From contig JAHDSE010000086.1 in the NCBI GenBank assembly GCA_018432955.1, forward strand, positions 1-43,164: a stretch of 43,164 nucleotides of DNA, in the 5' to 3' direction. The stretch comes from Syntrophomonadaceae bacterium (lineage in GTDB: Bacteria; Bacillota; Syntrophomonadia; Syntrophomonadales; Syntrophomonadaceae). The position numbers and the translations under genes were made by a program. Of this stretch, positions 16,637 to 26,082 are shown one piece after another; the first letter of the stretch is position 1; every line of letters begins with the position of its first letter. The notes under the pieces were generated by a model. That model searched no databases and was not told the origin of the DNA. It saw nothing but the letters and a program-made list of their open reading frames with translations.

Positions 16637-16640
16637 TTCT

Positions 16641-16717
16641 GTGAGGCGTGAGGCGTGAGGCGTGAGGCGTGAGGCGTGAGGCGTGAGGCGTGAGGCGTGA
16701 GGCGTGAGGCGTGAGAC
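16641..16717. repeat. 7-bp tandem repeat (GTGAGGC)n at the predicted transcript start
   Basis: Ten perfect copies of GTGAGGC (16641-16710) are followed by one variant copy GTGAGAC (16711-16717). The array starts 5 bp after the TATAAT and lies directly before the cobalamin riboswitch, so it would form the extreme 5' end of the RNA. Such arrays change copy number by slippage. Confidence 0.97.
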
Positions 16718-16751
16718 AAGTGAATATCTTTTGCTGGTAGCAGTTCCCCAT

Positions 16752-16985
16752 AATTGAGGTGCTGCTTTAATAGGGAAAGCGGTGAGAATCCGCTGCAGTT
16801 CCCCTTACTGTATTAGGGACGAAATCTGTAATATACCACTGTCCGGCACTCAAATGCTGTTTAACCTGAATATATGAAAATTTATACAATTTATAGATTT
16901 TATAAAACAGGTGAAATAGAATTTGAGTGCCGGATGGGAAGGTGCAGAGAATAGGATGAACTTGAGCCAGGAGACCTGCCAGCAG
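16752..16985 (+). promoter_or_regulatory. Cobalamin (adenosylcobalamin-type) riboswitch
   Basis: The conserved core is intact. Near the 5' end, GGGAAAGCGGTGAGAATCCG (16773 onward) is the L2/P3 signature. The B12 box AGCCAGGAGACCTGCC lies at 16965-16980. A perfect 13-bp stem pairs CCGGCACTCAAAT (16843-16855) with ATTTGAGTGCCGG (16921-16933), the variable P6-type arm, and is followed by GGGAAGGTGCAGA. After the box a hairpin CAGAAGT/ACTTCTG, a ribosome-site-like AAGGGAGG and a strong terminator form the expression platform. It should reduce expression of the two downstream secreted-protein genes when B12 is plentiful. Confidence 0.95.
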
Positions 16986-17033
16986 AAGTATAATACTGAC
17001 TTCTGGGGATAAGAAGGGAGGAATAATTAACGG

Positions 17034-17075
17034 ATGGTGCTTAAAAAACCGTTTTTATTAAACCTGGACTACTAG
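17034..17075 (+). CDS. Possible 13-residue leader peptide overlapping the riboswitch terminator
   Basis: AAGGGAGG (17014-17021) is followed 12 bp later by ATG and the short frame MVLKKPFLLNLDY, ending at a TAG within the loop of the terminator hairpin (17061-17090). A ribosome on this frame would cover the left arm of the terminator. It may be chance, but a strong ribosome site between a riboswitch and its terminator is unexpected if nothing is translated. The spacing is long, so confidence is low. Confidence 0.3.
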   Translation: MVLKKPFLLNLDY

Positions 17076-17090
17076 CAGTCCAGGTTTTTT
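17061..17090 (+). terminator. Riboswitch-controlled intrinsic terminator
   Basis: AACCTGGACT and AGTCCAGGTT form a perfect 10-bp stem around ACTAGC, followed by TTTT. It lies between the cobalamin riboswitch and the toroid-protein gene, the position of an attenuator. Regulation by B12 is inferred from this arrangement. Confidence 0.88.
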
Positions 17091-17122
17091 CTTATCTAAG
17101 CTTTATAATTTAAGGAGTGTGA

Positions 17123-18352
17123 ATGATGAAAAGATTTATATCCAAGTGGTCTGTATCTATATTATGCTTTTTTTCTCTGCAGGTTCTTTTTGCAGGTTTC
17201 CTCCTGCCACAGGCTGAAGCTGCTACGTCTGATAGTATTAGTTCTTCTATTGAAGAATTACAGGCTTATTATTCTGCTCAGGGAGCCTATAATGACTGGG
17301 AAGCACTGGGTCTGAGATGTACAGGAGTGGCTCCTGCTGACAAATATTCAGTTGGGGAACTATCTTCGGCATCTGATTATGCTCGTAGTATTATGGGAAC
17401 TATAGCTGCCGGGGATGAATCTGCTTCAGGAAACGCTTATATTCAGCAATTACAATCTATGCAGTCAATCGAAGGACATTTCAATACTGAGGAAAACAGC
17501 AGTTTAAATCAGACCATCTGGGCGGTAATTGCCCTGACTTTTGCAGAAGCCAATAATTACGATGTCAGCTATAATGCCGAAGCAGCACGGTCTTATATTA
17601 TCGGACAGCAGGACGTCAGCGGTGGTTTCGATGAGAGCGGTTGGGGAGTGGACGTGGATTCTACAGCCCATGCCTTGGTAGCCCTGGCTCCTGATAAGGA
17701 AGCCCATATCGCAGTGATTGACAATGCCCTCTCTTATTTAAAGGGACAACAGGCTGAGTCTGGAATATTTACTTCCTGGGGAACTGCGAGTCCGGATTCT
17801 ACTGCGGCGGTAATTGAGGCTATGGTAGCTCTGGGGGAAGATCCACAGAATCCGGCTGGAGAAGGCTGGCAGGGTAATATGCTTGATGCCTTAATGGAGT
17901 ATCAATTGCCCAATGGTGCTTTTTTCGCTTCCTGGGCACCTGATGAAGCCAATGCCATGACTACTGGAAATGCGTTGCTGGCACTGGGAGATTCACTTAA
18001 TGAAAAGTCTAAATACCTTAATGAATTAGATAACTTGAATGATTTGTCATTGGCTGTTGAAGCCTCTGATAGTTTCAGCCTGGATAGTGATGCTGCTATG
18101 GTATTATCTCTGGGCAATATGGGTGATACTTTGAAAGATGTCCTGCTTATTGCGGCACTGTTTAATACTGAAAATGAAAGTATGATAAATTACACTTACC
18201 TTAGCAGGCAATTGCAAATCGGTGAAACCGCAGTTTTGGGCTGTGGCTTTACTATCCCATCAAGTGGGGAATATGAAGTGCGGATTTACACCTGGGATAA
18301 TTGGGGAAATAAGAACCCTTTGTTGAGTCCTGTGTCTATACCGGTTAATTAG
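17123..18352 (+). CDS. Secreted alpha/alpha-toroid protein under B12 control (candidate corrinoid-binding protein)
   Basis: 409 residues. A signal peptide ends near QAEA-A (about residue 33). Residues about 40-290 contain repeated helix pairs with the pattern of prenyltransferase/squalene-oxidase toroids: IIGQQDVSGGFDESGWG, then LKGQQAESGIFTSWG, then LMEYQLPNGAFFASW, each followed by a helix like STAHALVAL. The C-terminal 110 residues look beta-rich. Prenyltransferase and cyclase catalytic motifs such as DXDD are not seen, so binding seems likelier than catalysis. The alpha domain of intrinsic factor and transcobalamin has the same fold class. Placement directly behind a cobalamin riboswitch and before a DUF4430 gene suggests B12 capture outside the cell. 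Function is inference. The ATG follows AAGGAGTG. Confidence 0.8.
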   Translation: MMKRFISKWSVSILCFFSLQVLFAGFLLPQAEAATSDSISSSIEELQAYYSAQGAYNDWEALGLRCTGVAPADKYSVGELSSASDYARSIMGTIAAGDESASGNAYIQQLQSMQSIEGHFNTEENSSLNQTIWAVIALTFAEANNYDVSYNAEAARSYIIGQQDVSGGFDESGWGVDVDSTAHALVALAPDKEAHIAVIDNALSYLKGQQAESGIFTSWGTASPDSTAAVIEAMVALGEDPQNPAGEGWQGNMLDALMEYQLPNGAFFASWAPDEANAMTTGNALLALGDSLNEKSKYLNELDNLNDLSLAVEASDSFSLDSDAAMVLSLGNMGDTLKDVLLIAALFNTENESMINYTYLSRQLQIGETAVLGCGFTIPSSGEYEVRIYTWDNWGNKNPLLSPVSIPVN

Positions 18353-18364
18353 GAGGGGGAGAAT

Positions 18365-19717
18365 TTGCTTAAGAAAAGATTAGTTTTCTTTATTCTGTTG
18401 AGCTTTTTGATAGCTTCACTTCCGGGAATGGCTCTGGGTGAGACAGTGACTACTCCTGCTGCTATTAATGCTGATCAGGTGACAATAGCAGGACAGACTG
18501 ACCCGGGGGAAAGGGTCAGTCTGTGTGTGGAAAGGGAAGATGGCAAGATATCCTATATACATCAGCTTTGTGCAAATGAAAATGGTGATTTTCAATTCAT
18601 GTTTTCCCTTAATAGTGGTGAATATTATGCCACTGTTTCTGTAAACGGTGAAAATCTGGAAATACCAGGAATTGGCATCGAGGTGATTTCAGGCGGAGAC
18701 CATGACAACGATGAAGATAAAAGCCCGGAAGTATATAGTGCCAGCATATCTGTTAAGGGTGATACGGAAAAGGGCTGGATACTGCCTGATAGTAATTGGA
18801 TCTGGACGGGGAGCTGTACAGTAATGAAAGCCCTTACCGAGGTCCTGGACCAATATGGGATAGACTATAGTATCACTTATGGAGGTTCCTATGTTCAGAG
18901 CATTGATGGTCTGGCACACAAAAAAGAAGGTTTTCCCAATAGCGGTTGGGTGTATAAGATAAACGGTGAAATTGGGGGACCGGCAAATGCAGAGAAAGTA
19001 GAAGACGGAGATTATGTTTACTGGTATTATTCACTGGATTATACGCAAGAGTCAAACATAGATGATTTGTCAATAAAGCAGCCGGAGCTGAAAAAACCGC
19101 CGGAAGAAACAGTGCCTGGCAGTGAACAGAGTGGAAAGCGGATTAGCTTTGATGATGTGGGTGATGATATAGCCTGGGCCAGGGATGCCATTGAATTACT
19201 GGCTGGCCGGGGAATAATAAAAGGAAGCGGCCAGTGTTATGAACCGCACCGTTCTATTAGCCGGGCAGAGATGCTGGCTTTACTGGTGAGAATAAATGAA
19301 TTGGAGAACAGAGAACCCATTACGGATTTTAAAGATGTAAAAGATACTGACTGGTTTTTCGATTCAGTGATACTTGCTGTTGCTCATGGATGGATAAGTG
19401 GATATGAAGATGGGACTATACAGCCGAATATGCCCATAAGCCGTAATGAACTGGCTTGTCTGCTGGACAGAGCAGCCGGTCCAGGCAAAAAACCAGATAT
19501 GACTGGTGAATTCTCTTTCAGTGATGAGAAGCAAATCCCTTCCTGGGCTTGGCAATCAGTTAAGTATGCCGTAGCAGAGGGTTGGCTTTCGGGTTATCCG
19601 GACGGCAGTTTTCGGGGAGAGGCTTATTTAAGCAGAGCCGAAGCTGCAGTGGTGATATATAATTATTTGCAAAAAATTGAGTCTGGCGAAGGAGCCTTAT
19701 TGGATGCAAATCAGTAA
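18365..19717 (+). CDS. S-layer-anchored DUF4430 protein (candidate surface B12-binding partner)
   Basis: 450 residues from a TTG after GGAGGGGGAG, 12 bp behind the toroid gene. The signal peptide ends about residue 25. Residues about 27-108 resemble a beta-sandwich with QVTIAGQTDPGERVSL. A DUF4430 domain spans about 125-226; its hallmark is SGWVYKINGEIGG followed by EDGDYVYWYYS. Three SLH motifs follow: FDDVGDDIAWARDAIELLAG (262 on), DFKDVKDTDWFFDSVILAVA (321 on) and SDEKQIPSWAWQSVKYAVAE (386 on), each with an SRxE-type segment. SLH motifs bind pyruvylated wall polymer, placing the protein on the surface. DUF4430 corresponds to the beta domain of transcobalamin-like proteins. Together with the toroid protein it could hold a corrinoid; this is not proven. 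Confidence 0.85.
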   Translation: MLKKRLVFFILLSFLIASLPGMALGETVTTPAAINADQVTIAGQTDPGERVSLCVEREDGKISYIHQLCANENGDFQFMFSLNSGEYYATVSVNGENLEIPGIGIEVISGGDHDNDEDKSPEVYSASISVKGDTEKGWILPDSNWIWTGSCTVMKALTEVLDQYGIDYSITYGGSYVQSIDGLAHKKEGFPNSGWVYKINGEIGGPANAEKVEDGDYVYWYYSLDYTQESNIDDLSIKQPELKKPPEETVPGSEQSGKRISFDDVGDDIAWARDAIELLAGRGIIKGSGQCYEPHRSISRAEMLALLVRINELENREPITDFKDVKDTDWFFDSVILAVAHGWISGYEDGTIQPNMPISRNELACLLDRAAGPGKKPDMTGEFSFSDEKQIPSWAWQSVKYAVAEGWLSGYPDGSFRGEAYLSRAEAAVVIYNYLQKIESGEGALLDANQ

Positions 19718-19744
19718 ACCGGTAAAAGAATAAATTTTGATTAC

Positions 19745-19776
19745 ACAGGGGCTTGGCGGTATTATCAAGCCCCTGT
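19745..19776. terminator. Strong hairpin between convergent genes
   Basis: ACAGGGGCTTG (19745-19755) pairs perfectly with CAAGCCCCTGT (19766-19776) over 11 bp with a 10-nt loop. No T-run follows on either strand. It lies between the DUF4430 gene and the minus-strand Smr gene and may stop both transcripts, but it lacks the classical tail. Confidence 0.45.
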
Positions 19777-19826
19777 ACGTTAAGAAGTGAGTTATCACAT
19801 ACTCCAATGTAGAAACACGTAGCATT

Positions 19827-20249
19827 TTATCTCCTGCCGCCTTTACGCTTCTGAGCTTTGAGGTTTTTCTGGACCTTTCTCTGCTGCCGCCCGGTGTTAG
19901 AAAAGATTTCCTGTTTTTTATCCTGTTGCTTTTTACCGCCTATATATTCACTTTCTTTTCCTCGGATGACAATTAAAGTATGGCCTTCATCAAACTCGAG
20001 GGCTATCGGAATATCTGATTCCCCGTATATTATTTTGTAGCCCGATTCTTTAATATACTTATTATCCTTCAACATTTTGCGTATTTCCTGTTTTAAAACA
20101 GAAAAATTACGCTTGCTATGATGACCTTTTCCGTGATTAAGGTCGAGAACATCTACCCCGTGCTTAATACACCATTCCAGATTTTGCTGGCTTTTTTGCA
20201 GGGCTTCTTCAAGACTGAGTCCGTGTAGATTCAAGCTTTCCACTTTCAT
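19827..20249 (-). CDS. Small Smr-domain-like protein with basic tail
   Basis: 140 residues. Residues 1-62 carry the Smr pattern: SLNLHGLSLEEAL near the start and LDLNHGKGHHSKRNFSVLKQ in place of the usual hGKG loop. Smr domains are small nucleases or nucleic-acid-binding domains, best known at the C-terminus of MutS2. Here the domain stands alone. Residues 63-105 form a second small segment (ALEFDEGHTLIVIRG) and the last 35 residues are very basic, ending KAQKRKGGRR, which suits nucleic-acid binding. It has no partner gene nearby and is convergent with the DUF4430 gene. Smr is a fair match but diverged. Confidence 0.7.
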   Translation of the reverse strand: MKVESLNLHGLSLEEALQKSQQNLEWCIKHGVDVLDLNHGKGHHSKRNFSVLKQEIRKMLKDNKYIKESGYKIIYGESDIPIALEFDEGHTLIVIRGKESEYIGGKKQQDKKQEIFSNTGRQQRKVQKNLKAQKRKGGRR

Positions 20250-20743
20250 TTAGCAAATTCAACTCCCCGGATATGAGCAGTAATATGAATAATATCCCCT
20301 GTGTCCGACTAATTCTGCTGATGAAAGACCAGAGTTTTAAAATGAAATCTCCATCATTAGTCATTCCTGCACAGCTTTCCTTAGCGATAACTACCGTATT
20401 ATTTTGCACAGTCAGCAAGTGGGCTTTATTTCATTCAATAAGAAGAGTAAGCTTCGTTGCATTATACACAGGGTGCATGTAAAAAATTCATAATCCAAAA
20501 ATTATATTATTATGAGTATATAATAATAGTTTGCTGATTTGGAATACAAATAATTTTTTTAGAACAATTGTTACAAATGACGGGCACTATTAGGATATTT
20601 ATCCTAAATATTTTAGGAATTAGCAGGTTGAACAGCTGGATTTTTAAAAGGCTCAGGAAGAGTACTCTGACAAAACCCGCCTTCTTTTGTGGTATTATTA
20701 ATATAGATATTAAGCATTTATTACTTGAAGGTGGGTATTATAT
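20250..20743. other. 494-bp gap without a supported gene
   Basis: AT-rich DNA upstream of both the Smr gene (minus) and pcrA (plus). A 69-codon minus-strand frame at 20209-20418 overlaps the Smr start and has no clear ribosome site, and the opposing plus-strand frame is no better. Near 20580-20625 lies a self-complementary AT-rich stretch including AGGATATTTATCCT. A weak promoter-like CTGACA upstream of GGTATTAT (about 20668-20700) could serve pcrA. I see no RNA family. Confidence 0.5.
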
Positions 20744-22834
20744 ATGTTGAACTTAATGGAAAACCTTAATGAAGAACAAAAGGAAGCGGTGCAGCATCTT
20801 GAAGGGCCCTGTATTGTCCTGGCAGGTGCTGGCAGTGGGAAAACCGGGGTATTAACGCGCCGAATTGCAAATCTTATCAATCAAGGGGTATCCAGCAATT
20901 CTATTCTGGCTATTACCTTTACCAATAAGGCTGCTCAGGAAATGAGGAAAAGGGTTGGAGAGATCTTCGAAAATTATACAGGTGCCTGGACCCAGACCTT
21001 CCATGCTGCTTCTTATCGTATCTTAAGAATGGATATTGACAAGCTGGGATATAATAGGAATTTCTCTATTCTGGATGATACTGAAAGCAAAAGTCTGGTT
21101 AAAGAAATACTGCGGGAAGAAAATGATTATGAGAGTAAGCCGGAAGAATTGCTTTATTCTTTTAAACAGTTAAAGAACAGCCTGCAGGAAGCGGAGAAAT
21201 ATTTTGGAAATTTATCACTTTCACCTGCAGAAAAGGAAAAATATTTGCGGGTATCTCGCATTTATAATGCCAGGCTCAAGGGACTTAATGCTCTGGATTT
21301 TGAAGATTTGATAATACTGTGTATCCAATTATTTAAGGAACATCCAGATGTTTTGGGAAAATATCAAAACTGGTTCAGGTATATCATGATAGATGAATAC
21401 CAGGATACCAATTACGCCCAATACATGTGGGCCAGCTTACTGGCCGCAGCACATCAAAATATCTTTATTGTGGGAGACCCGGATCAGTCAATTTACAGCT
21501 GGAGAGGTGCTGAACCTTACAATATCAAACGCTTTTTAAGCGATTATCCTGAAGCCCGGATAATTAAATTACAGACCAATTACCGTTCTACTGCATATAT
21601 TCTTGATGCGGCCAATCATTTGATTATGAATAATGAAAACCGGGAAGAAAAGGAACTCAGGAGTGCTCTGGGAAAAGGAGACAAACTGGTGCATTTCTGT
21701 GCTGGTGATAGTTTTCAAGAGGCCAGGTTTGTGGCTGATACAATAGGGGATTTGGTTGATCGCGATGGTTGGGAATACAAAGATTGTGCAGTTTTTTATC
21801 GAACTCATGCCCAGTCACGTATTTTGGAAGAGGCTCTGCTGAGAAAATACATCCCTTATCGGATTGTTGGAGCACGAAAATTCTATGACAGAAAAGAAAT
21901 AAAGGATATTGTGGCCTATTTGAAACTGGCCTGCAACAATAATGATCGTCTGAGTTTTCAACGGGTTATTAACACTCCGCGTCGGGGAATAGGTGATAAG
22001 ACTGTGGAAAAAATCGAAACCCATGCCCTGGAAAAGGATATGCCAGTTCTGGATGTACTCGCTGAACCTGAAGAAATTGAAGGTATCAGCAAGAAGATGG
22101 CTGCCAACATGAGGGATTTCTATGGAATGATCAAATTTTTTGCAGATTTGTCCAAATCGGGCAGCCCGGTAACGGAAATACTGGATTCTGTATTGGAAAT
22201 GACTTCGTATACAGAAGAATTAAAGAAGAATAACCAGAGTGATGCGGAAACCCGGATAGAAAACCTGAATGAGCTCAGATCCCTGGCAATACAATTTGAA
22301 CAGGAAGGCGGGGAGGGGCTGGAAGATTTTTTGGCCCGGATTGCGCTGGTTCAGGAAAGCGATGATTTGGACTATTCTGATTCGGTATTGCTGATGACCT
22401 GTCACGGAGCCAAGGGGCTGGAATTCCCGATTGTATTCATTACCGGTATGGAGGAGGGAATATTCCCGTCTTACCGCAGCGAAAGCCCTGAAGATATTGA
22501 GGAAGAAAGAAGATTATGTTATGTAGGTATTACCAGGGCCAGAGAAAAACTATTTCTCACCAATGCAGTAGCCAGGTTGCTGTATGGCTATGAACGCAAT
22601 AATCCGCCTTCCCGCTTTTTAAAAGAGATCCCTGAAGAATTATTGGTTTCCCCAAAGATACAAAAGCATGTAAGCTGCAAGCTGGGAGAAGGAGATACAG
22701 TAATTCACAAAAAATTTGGTGTAGGGAATATTACCAGTCTTAACGAGGAAGATGAGATCGCGGTAATCGATTTCGAAAGAGCGGGTGTTCGTATGTTGCG
22801 TTTAGACATTGCACCTCTGGACAAAATAAACTAA
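20744..22834 (+). CDS. pcrA: ATP-dependent DNA helicase PcrA (UvrD/Rep family)
   Basis: A 696-residue superfamily 1A 3'-5' helicase for repair and removal of replication barriers. Motifs in order: AGAGSGKT (26-33, Walker A), FTNKAAQEM (Ia), DEYQDTN (Walker B), VGDPDQSIYSWRGAEP (III), TNYRST, MTCHGAKGLEFPIVF (V) and RRLCYVGITRA (VI). The C-terminal Tudor-like RNA-polymerase-interacting segment is present (GEGDTVIHKKFGVGNI). The ATG follows AAGGTGGG. It precedes ligA by 39 bp, the usual Firmicute pairing. Confidence 0.96.
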   Translation: MLNLMENLNEEQKEAVQHLEGPCIVLAGAGSGKTGVLTRRIANLINQGVSSNSILAITFTNKAAQEMRKRVGEIFENYTGAWTQTFHAASYRILRMDIDKLGYNRNFSILDDTESKSLVKEILREENDYESKPEELLYSFKQLKNSLQEAEKYFGNLSLSPAEKEKYLRVSRIYNARLKGLNALDFEDLIILCIQLFKEHPDVLGKYQNWFRYIMIDEYQDTNYAQYMWASLLAAAHQNIFIVGDPDQSIYSWRGAEPYNIKRFLSDYPEARIIKLQTNYRSTAYILDAANHLIMNNENREEKELRSALGKGDKLVHFCAGDSFQEARFVADTIGDLVDRDGWEYKDCAVFYRTHAQSRILEEALLRKYIPYRIVGARKFYDRKEIKDIVAYLKLACNNNDRLSFQRVINTPRRGIGDKTVEKIETHALEKDMPVLDVLAEPEEIEGISKKMAANMRDFYGMIKFFADLSKSGSPVTEILDSVLEMTSYTEELKKNNQSDAETRIENLNELRSLAIQFEQEGGEGLEDFLARIALVQESDDLDYSDSVLLMTCHGAKGLEFPIVFITGMEEGIFPSYRSESPEDIEEERRLCYVGITRAREKLFLTNAVARLLYGYERNNPPSRFLKEIPEELLVSPKIQKHVSCKLGEGDTVIHKKFGVGNITSLNEEDEIAVIDFERAGVRMLRLDIAPLDKIN

Positions 22835-24883
<2,049 letters not shown>

Positions 24884-24900
24884 GGTAGTGATTTTTTGAT

Positions 24901-25593
24901 ATGACAGGTACCCTGATAAACGTGGGAGCTATAATAATGGCAGGTTCGGTTGGACTGCTGTTGAGAAAGGGGATTGCCCAAAGGTATTCCAGGAGTATTC
25001 AGGATGGTCTGGGTCTTCTGGTTTTGATTATTGGAATAGGCTATGCGCTTAAGGCTGAAAACCTGGCAGCTATCGGTATTAGCCTGGCACTTGGTGCGGT
25101 AATAGGTGAATGGCGTAATTGGGAAAACGGCCTGGAGAAGCTGGGACAGAGTCTGGAAAGGTTTTCCGGCAGAGGAGACAGCCAATTTGTAAAAGGCTTC
25201 GTTTCAGCAAGTCTCCTGTTTTGTGTAGGAGCTATGGCTATTGTGGGTGCCCTGGAAGATGGGCTTACAGGAAACCATCAGATTTTATTGATAAAATCCA
25301 TGCTGGATGGAATATTTGCCATGATATTTGCTGCCAGCATGGGAATAGGGGCTATATTTTCAGCAATCCCGGTATTGCTCTACCAGGGCAGTATAAGCCT
25401 TTTAGCCAATCTGCTAAAGCCTTTGCTGACTGATCCAGTGATCAACGATATTACTGCTTTGGGAGGAATTCTGATTGCAGGGCTGGGAACTAATCTGCTG
25501 GGAATCACCCGTATAAGAGTAGCCAATCTGCTTCCCGCCATATTATTGCTTCCTTTTCTACTGTTTCTTCTAAGCTTCTTACCTGAATATTAA
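24901..25593 (+). CDS. DUF554 family membrane protein
   Basis: A 230-residue integral membrane protein with about six to seven hydrophobic segments. The start GTLINVGAIIMAGSVGLLLR and the later motif FCVGAMAIVGALEDG are hallmarks of the DUF554 family (YdfK/YqgA type). Function is unknown; transport is suspected only from topology. It begins 17 bp after ligA, so it is probably on the same transcript. A small CACCCC/GGGGTG hairpin at 25602-25624 follows, without a T-run. Confidence 0.88.
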   Translation: MTGTLINVGAIIMAGSVGLLLRKGIAQRYSRSIQDGLGLLVLIIGIGYALKAENLAAIGISLALGAVIGEWRNWENGLEKLGQSLERFSGRGDSQFVKGFVSASLLFCVGAMAIVGALEDGLTGNHQILLIKSMLDGIFAMIFAASMGIGAIFSAIPVLLYQGSISLLANLLKPLLTDPVINDITALGGILIAGLGTNLLGITRIRVANLLPAILLLPFLLFLLSFLPEY

Positions 25594-25714
25594 TGGAATT
25601 CCACCCCGGATACCTGCAGGGGTGCCCTTTGCGGCTGCCCTGACTGCTTATTGCGAGCAAGACTTTCCCGGAATTAAACGACTTGCAGAACGAAGAATAT
25701 ACAGGGAAAATAAT

Positions 25715-25743
25715 TAGTGAATCAAGCAAGTTTTTGATATAAT
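25715..25743 (+). promoter_or_regulatory. Candidate promoter for gatCAB
   Basis: A perfect TATAAT (25738-25743) with a weak TAGTGA -35 (25715-25720) at 17-bp spacing, about 40 bp upstream of gatC and after the end of the DUF554 gene. Confidence 0.4.
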
Positions 25744-25783
25744 ATTGAACGTAATGTTCTGATAAGGGGAAGGAGGTAGTACG

Positions 25784-26068
25784 ATGAGCCTGAGTATCAA
25801 AGAAGTTGAACATATTGCTTTGCTGGCGAGGCTCAAGCTGACTGATGATGAAAAAGAGAGATTTTCTCAGCAGTTGAGTTCGATTCTCAACTATGCAGAT
25901 AAATTGAAGGAACTCGCCACCGATGATGTCCTTCCACTGGAGCATATTTTACCCATCTATAATGTTTTTCGGGATGATAAAATTCAGCCGGGATCGTTGA
26001 GAGAAGATATATTGTCCAATGCACCGGTGCTCCAGGAAGGCCAATACAAAGTGCCCAGAATAATGTAA
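25784..26068 (+). CDS. gatC: Aspartyl/glutamyl-tRNA amidotransferase subunit C
   Basis: A 94-residue linker subunit that wraps GatA and GatB. Signatures are EVEHIALLARLKLTDDE at the N-terminus, LSSILNYADKLKEL in the middle and REDILSNAPVLQEGQYKVPR at the end. An AAGGAGGT site precedes the ATG. It is the first gene of gatCAB. The complex converts Glu-tRNA(Gln) to Gln-tRNA(Gln) in organisms without glutaminyl-tRNA synthetase, and often also Asp-tRNA(Asn). Confidence 0.96.
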   Translation: MSLSIKEVEHIALLARLKLTDDEKERFSQQLSSILNYADKLKELATDDVLPLEHILPIYNVFRDDKIQPGSLREDILSNAPVLQEGQYKVPRIM

Positions 26069-26082
26069 GGTGGTGACTCAAT

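Noticed and set aside
16641-16717. Tandem GTGAGGC array as a CRISPR or coding repeat
   Set aside because: Units are 7 bp with no spacers; the minus-strand frame through it is a simple artefact of the repeat.
20209-20418. 69-codon minus-strand frame overlapping the Smr gene start
   Set aside because: It overlaps the better-supported Smr gene, lacks a clear ribosome site and matches no family I know.
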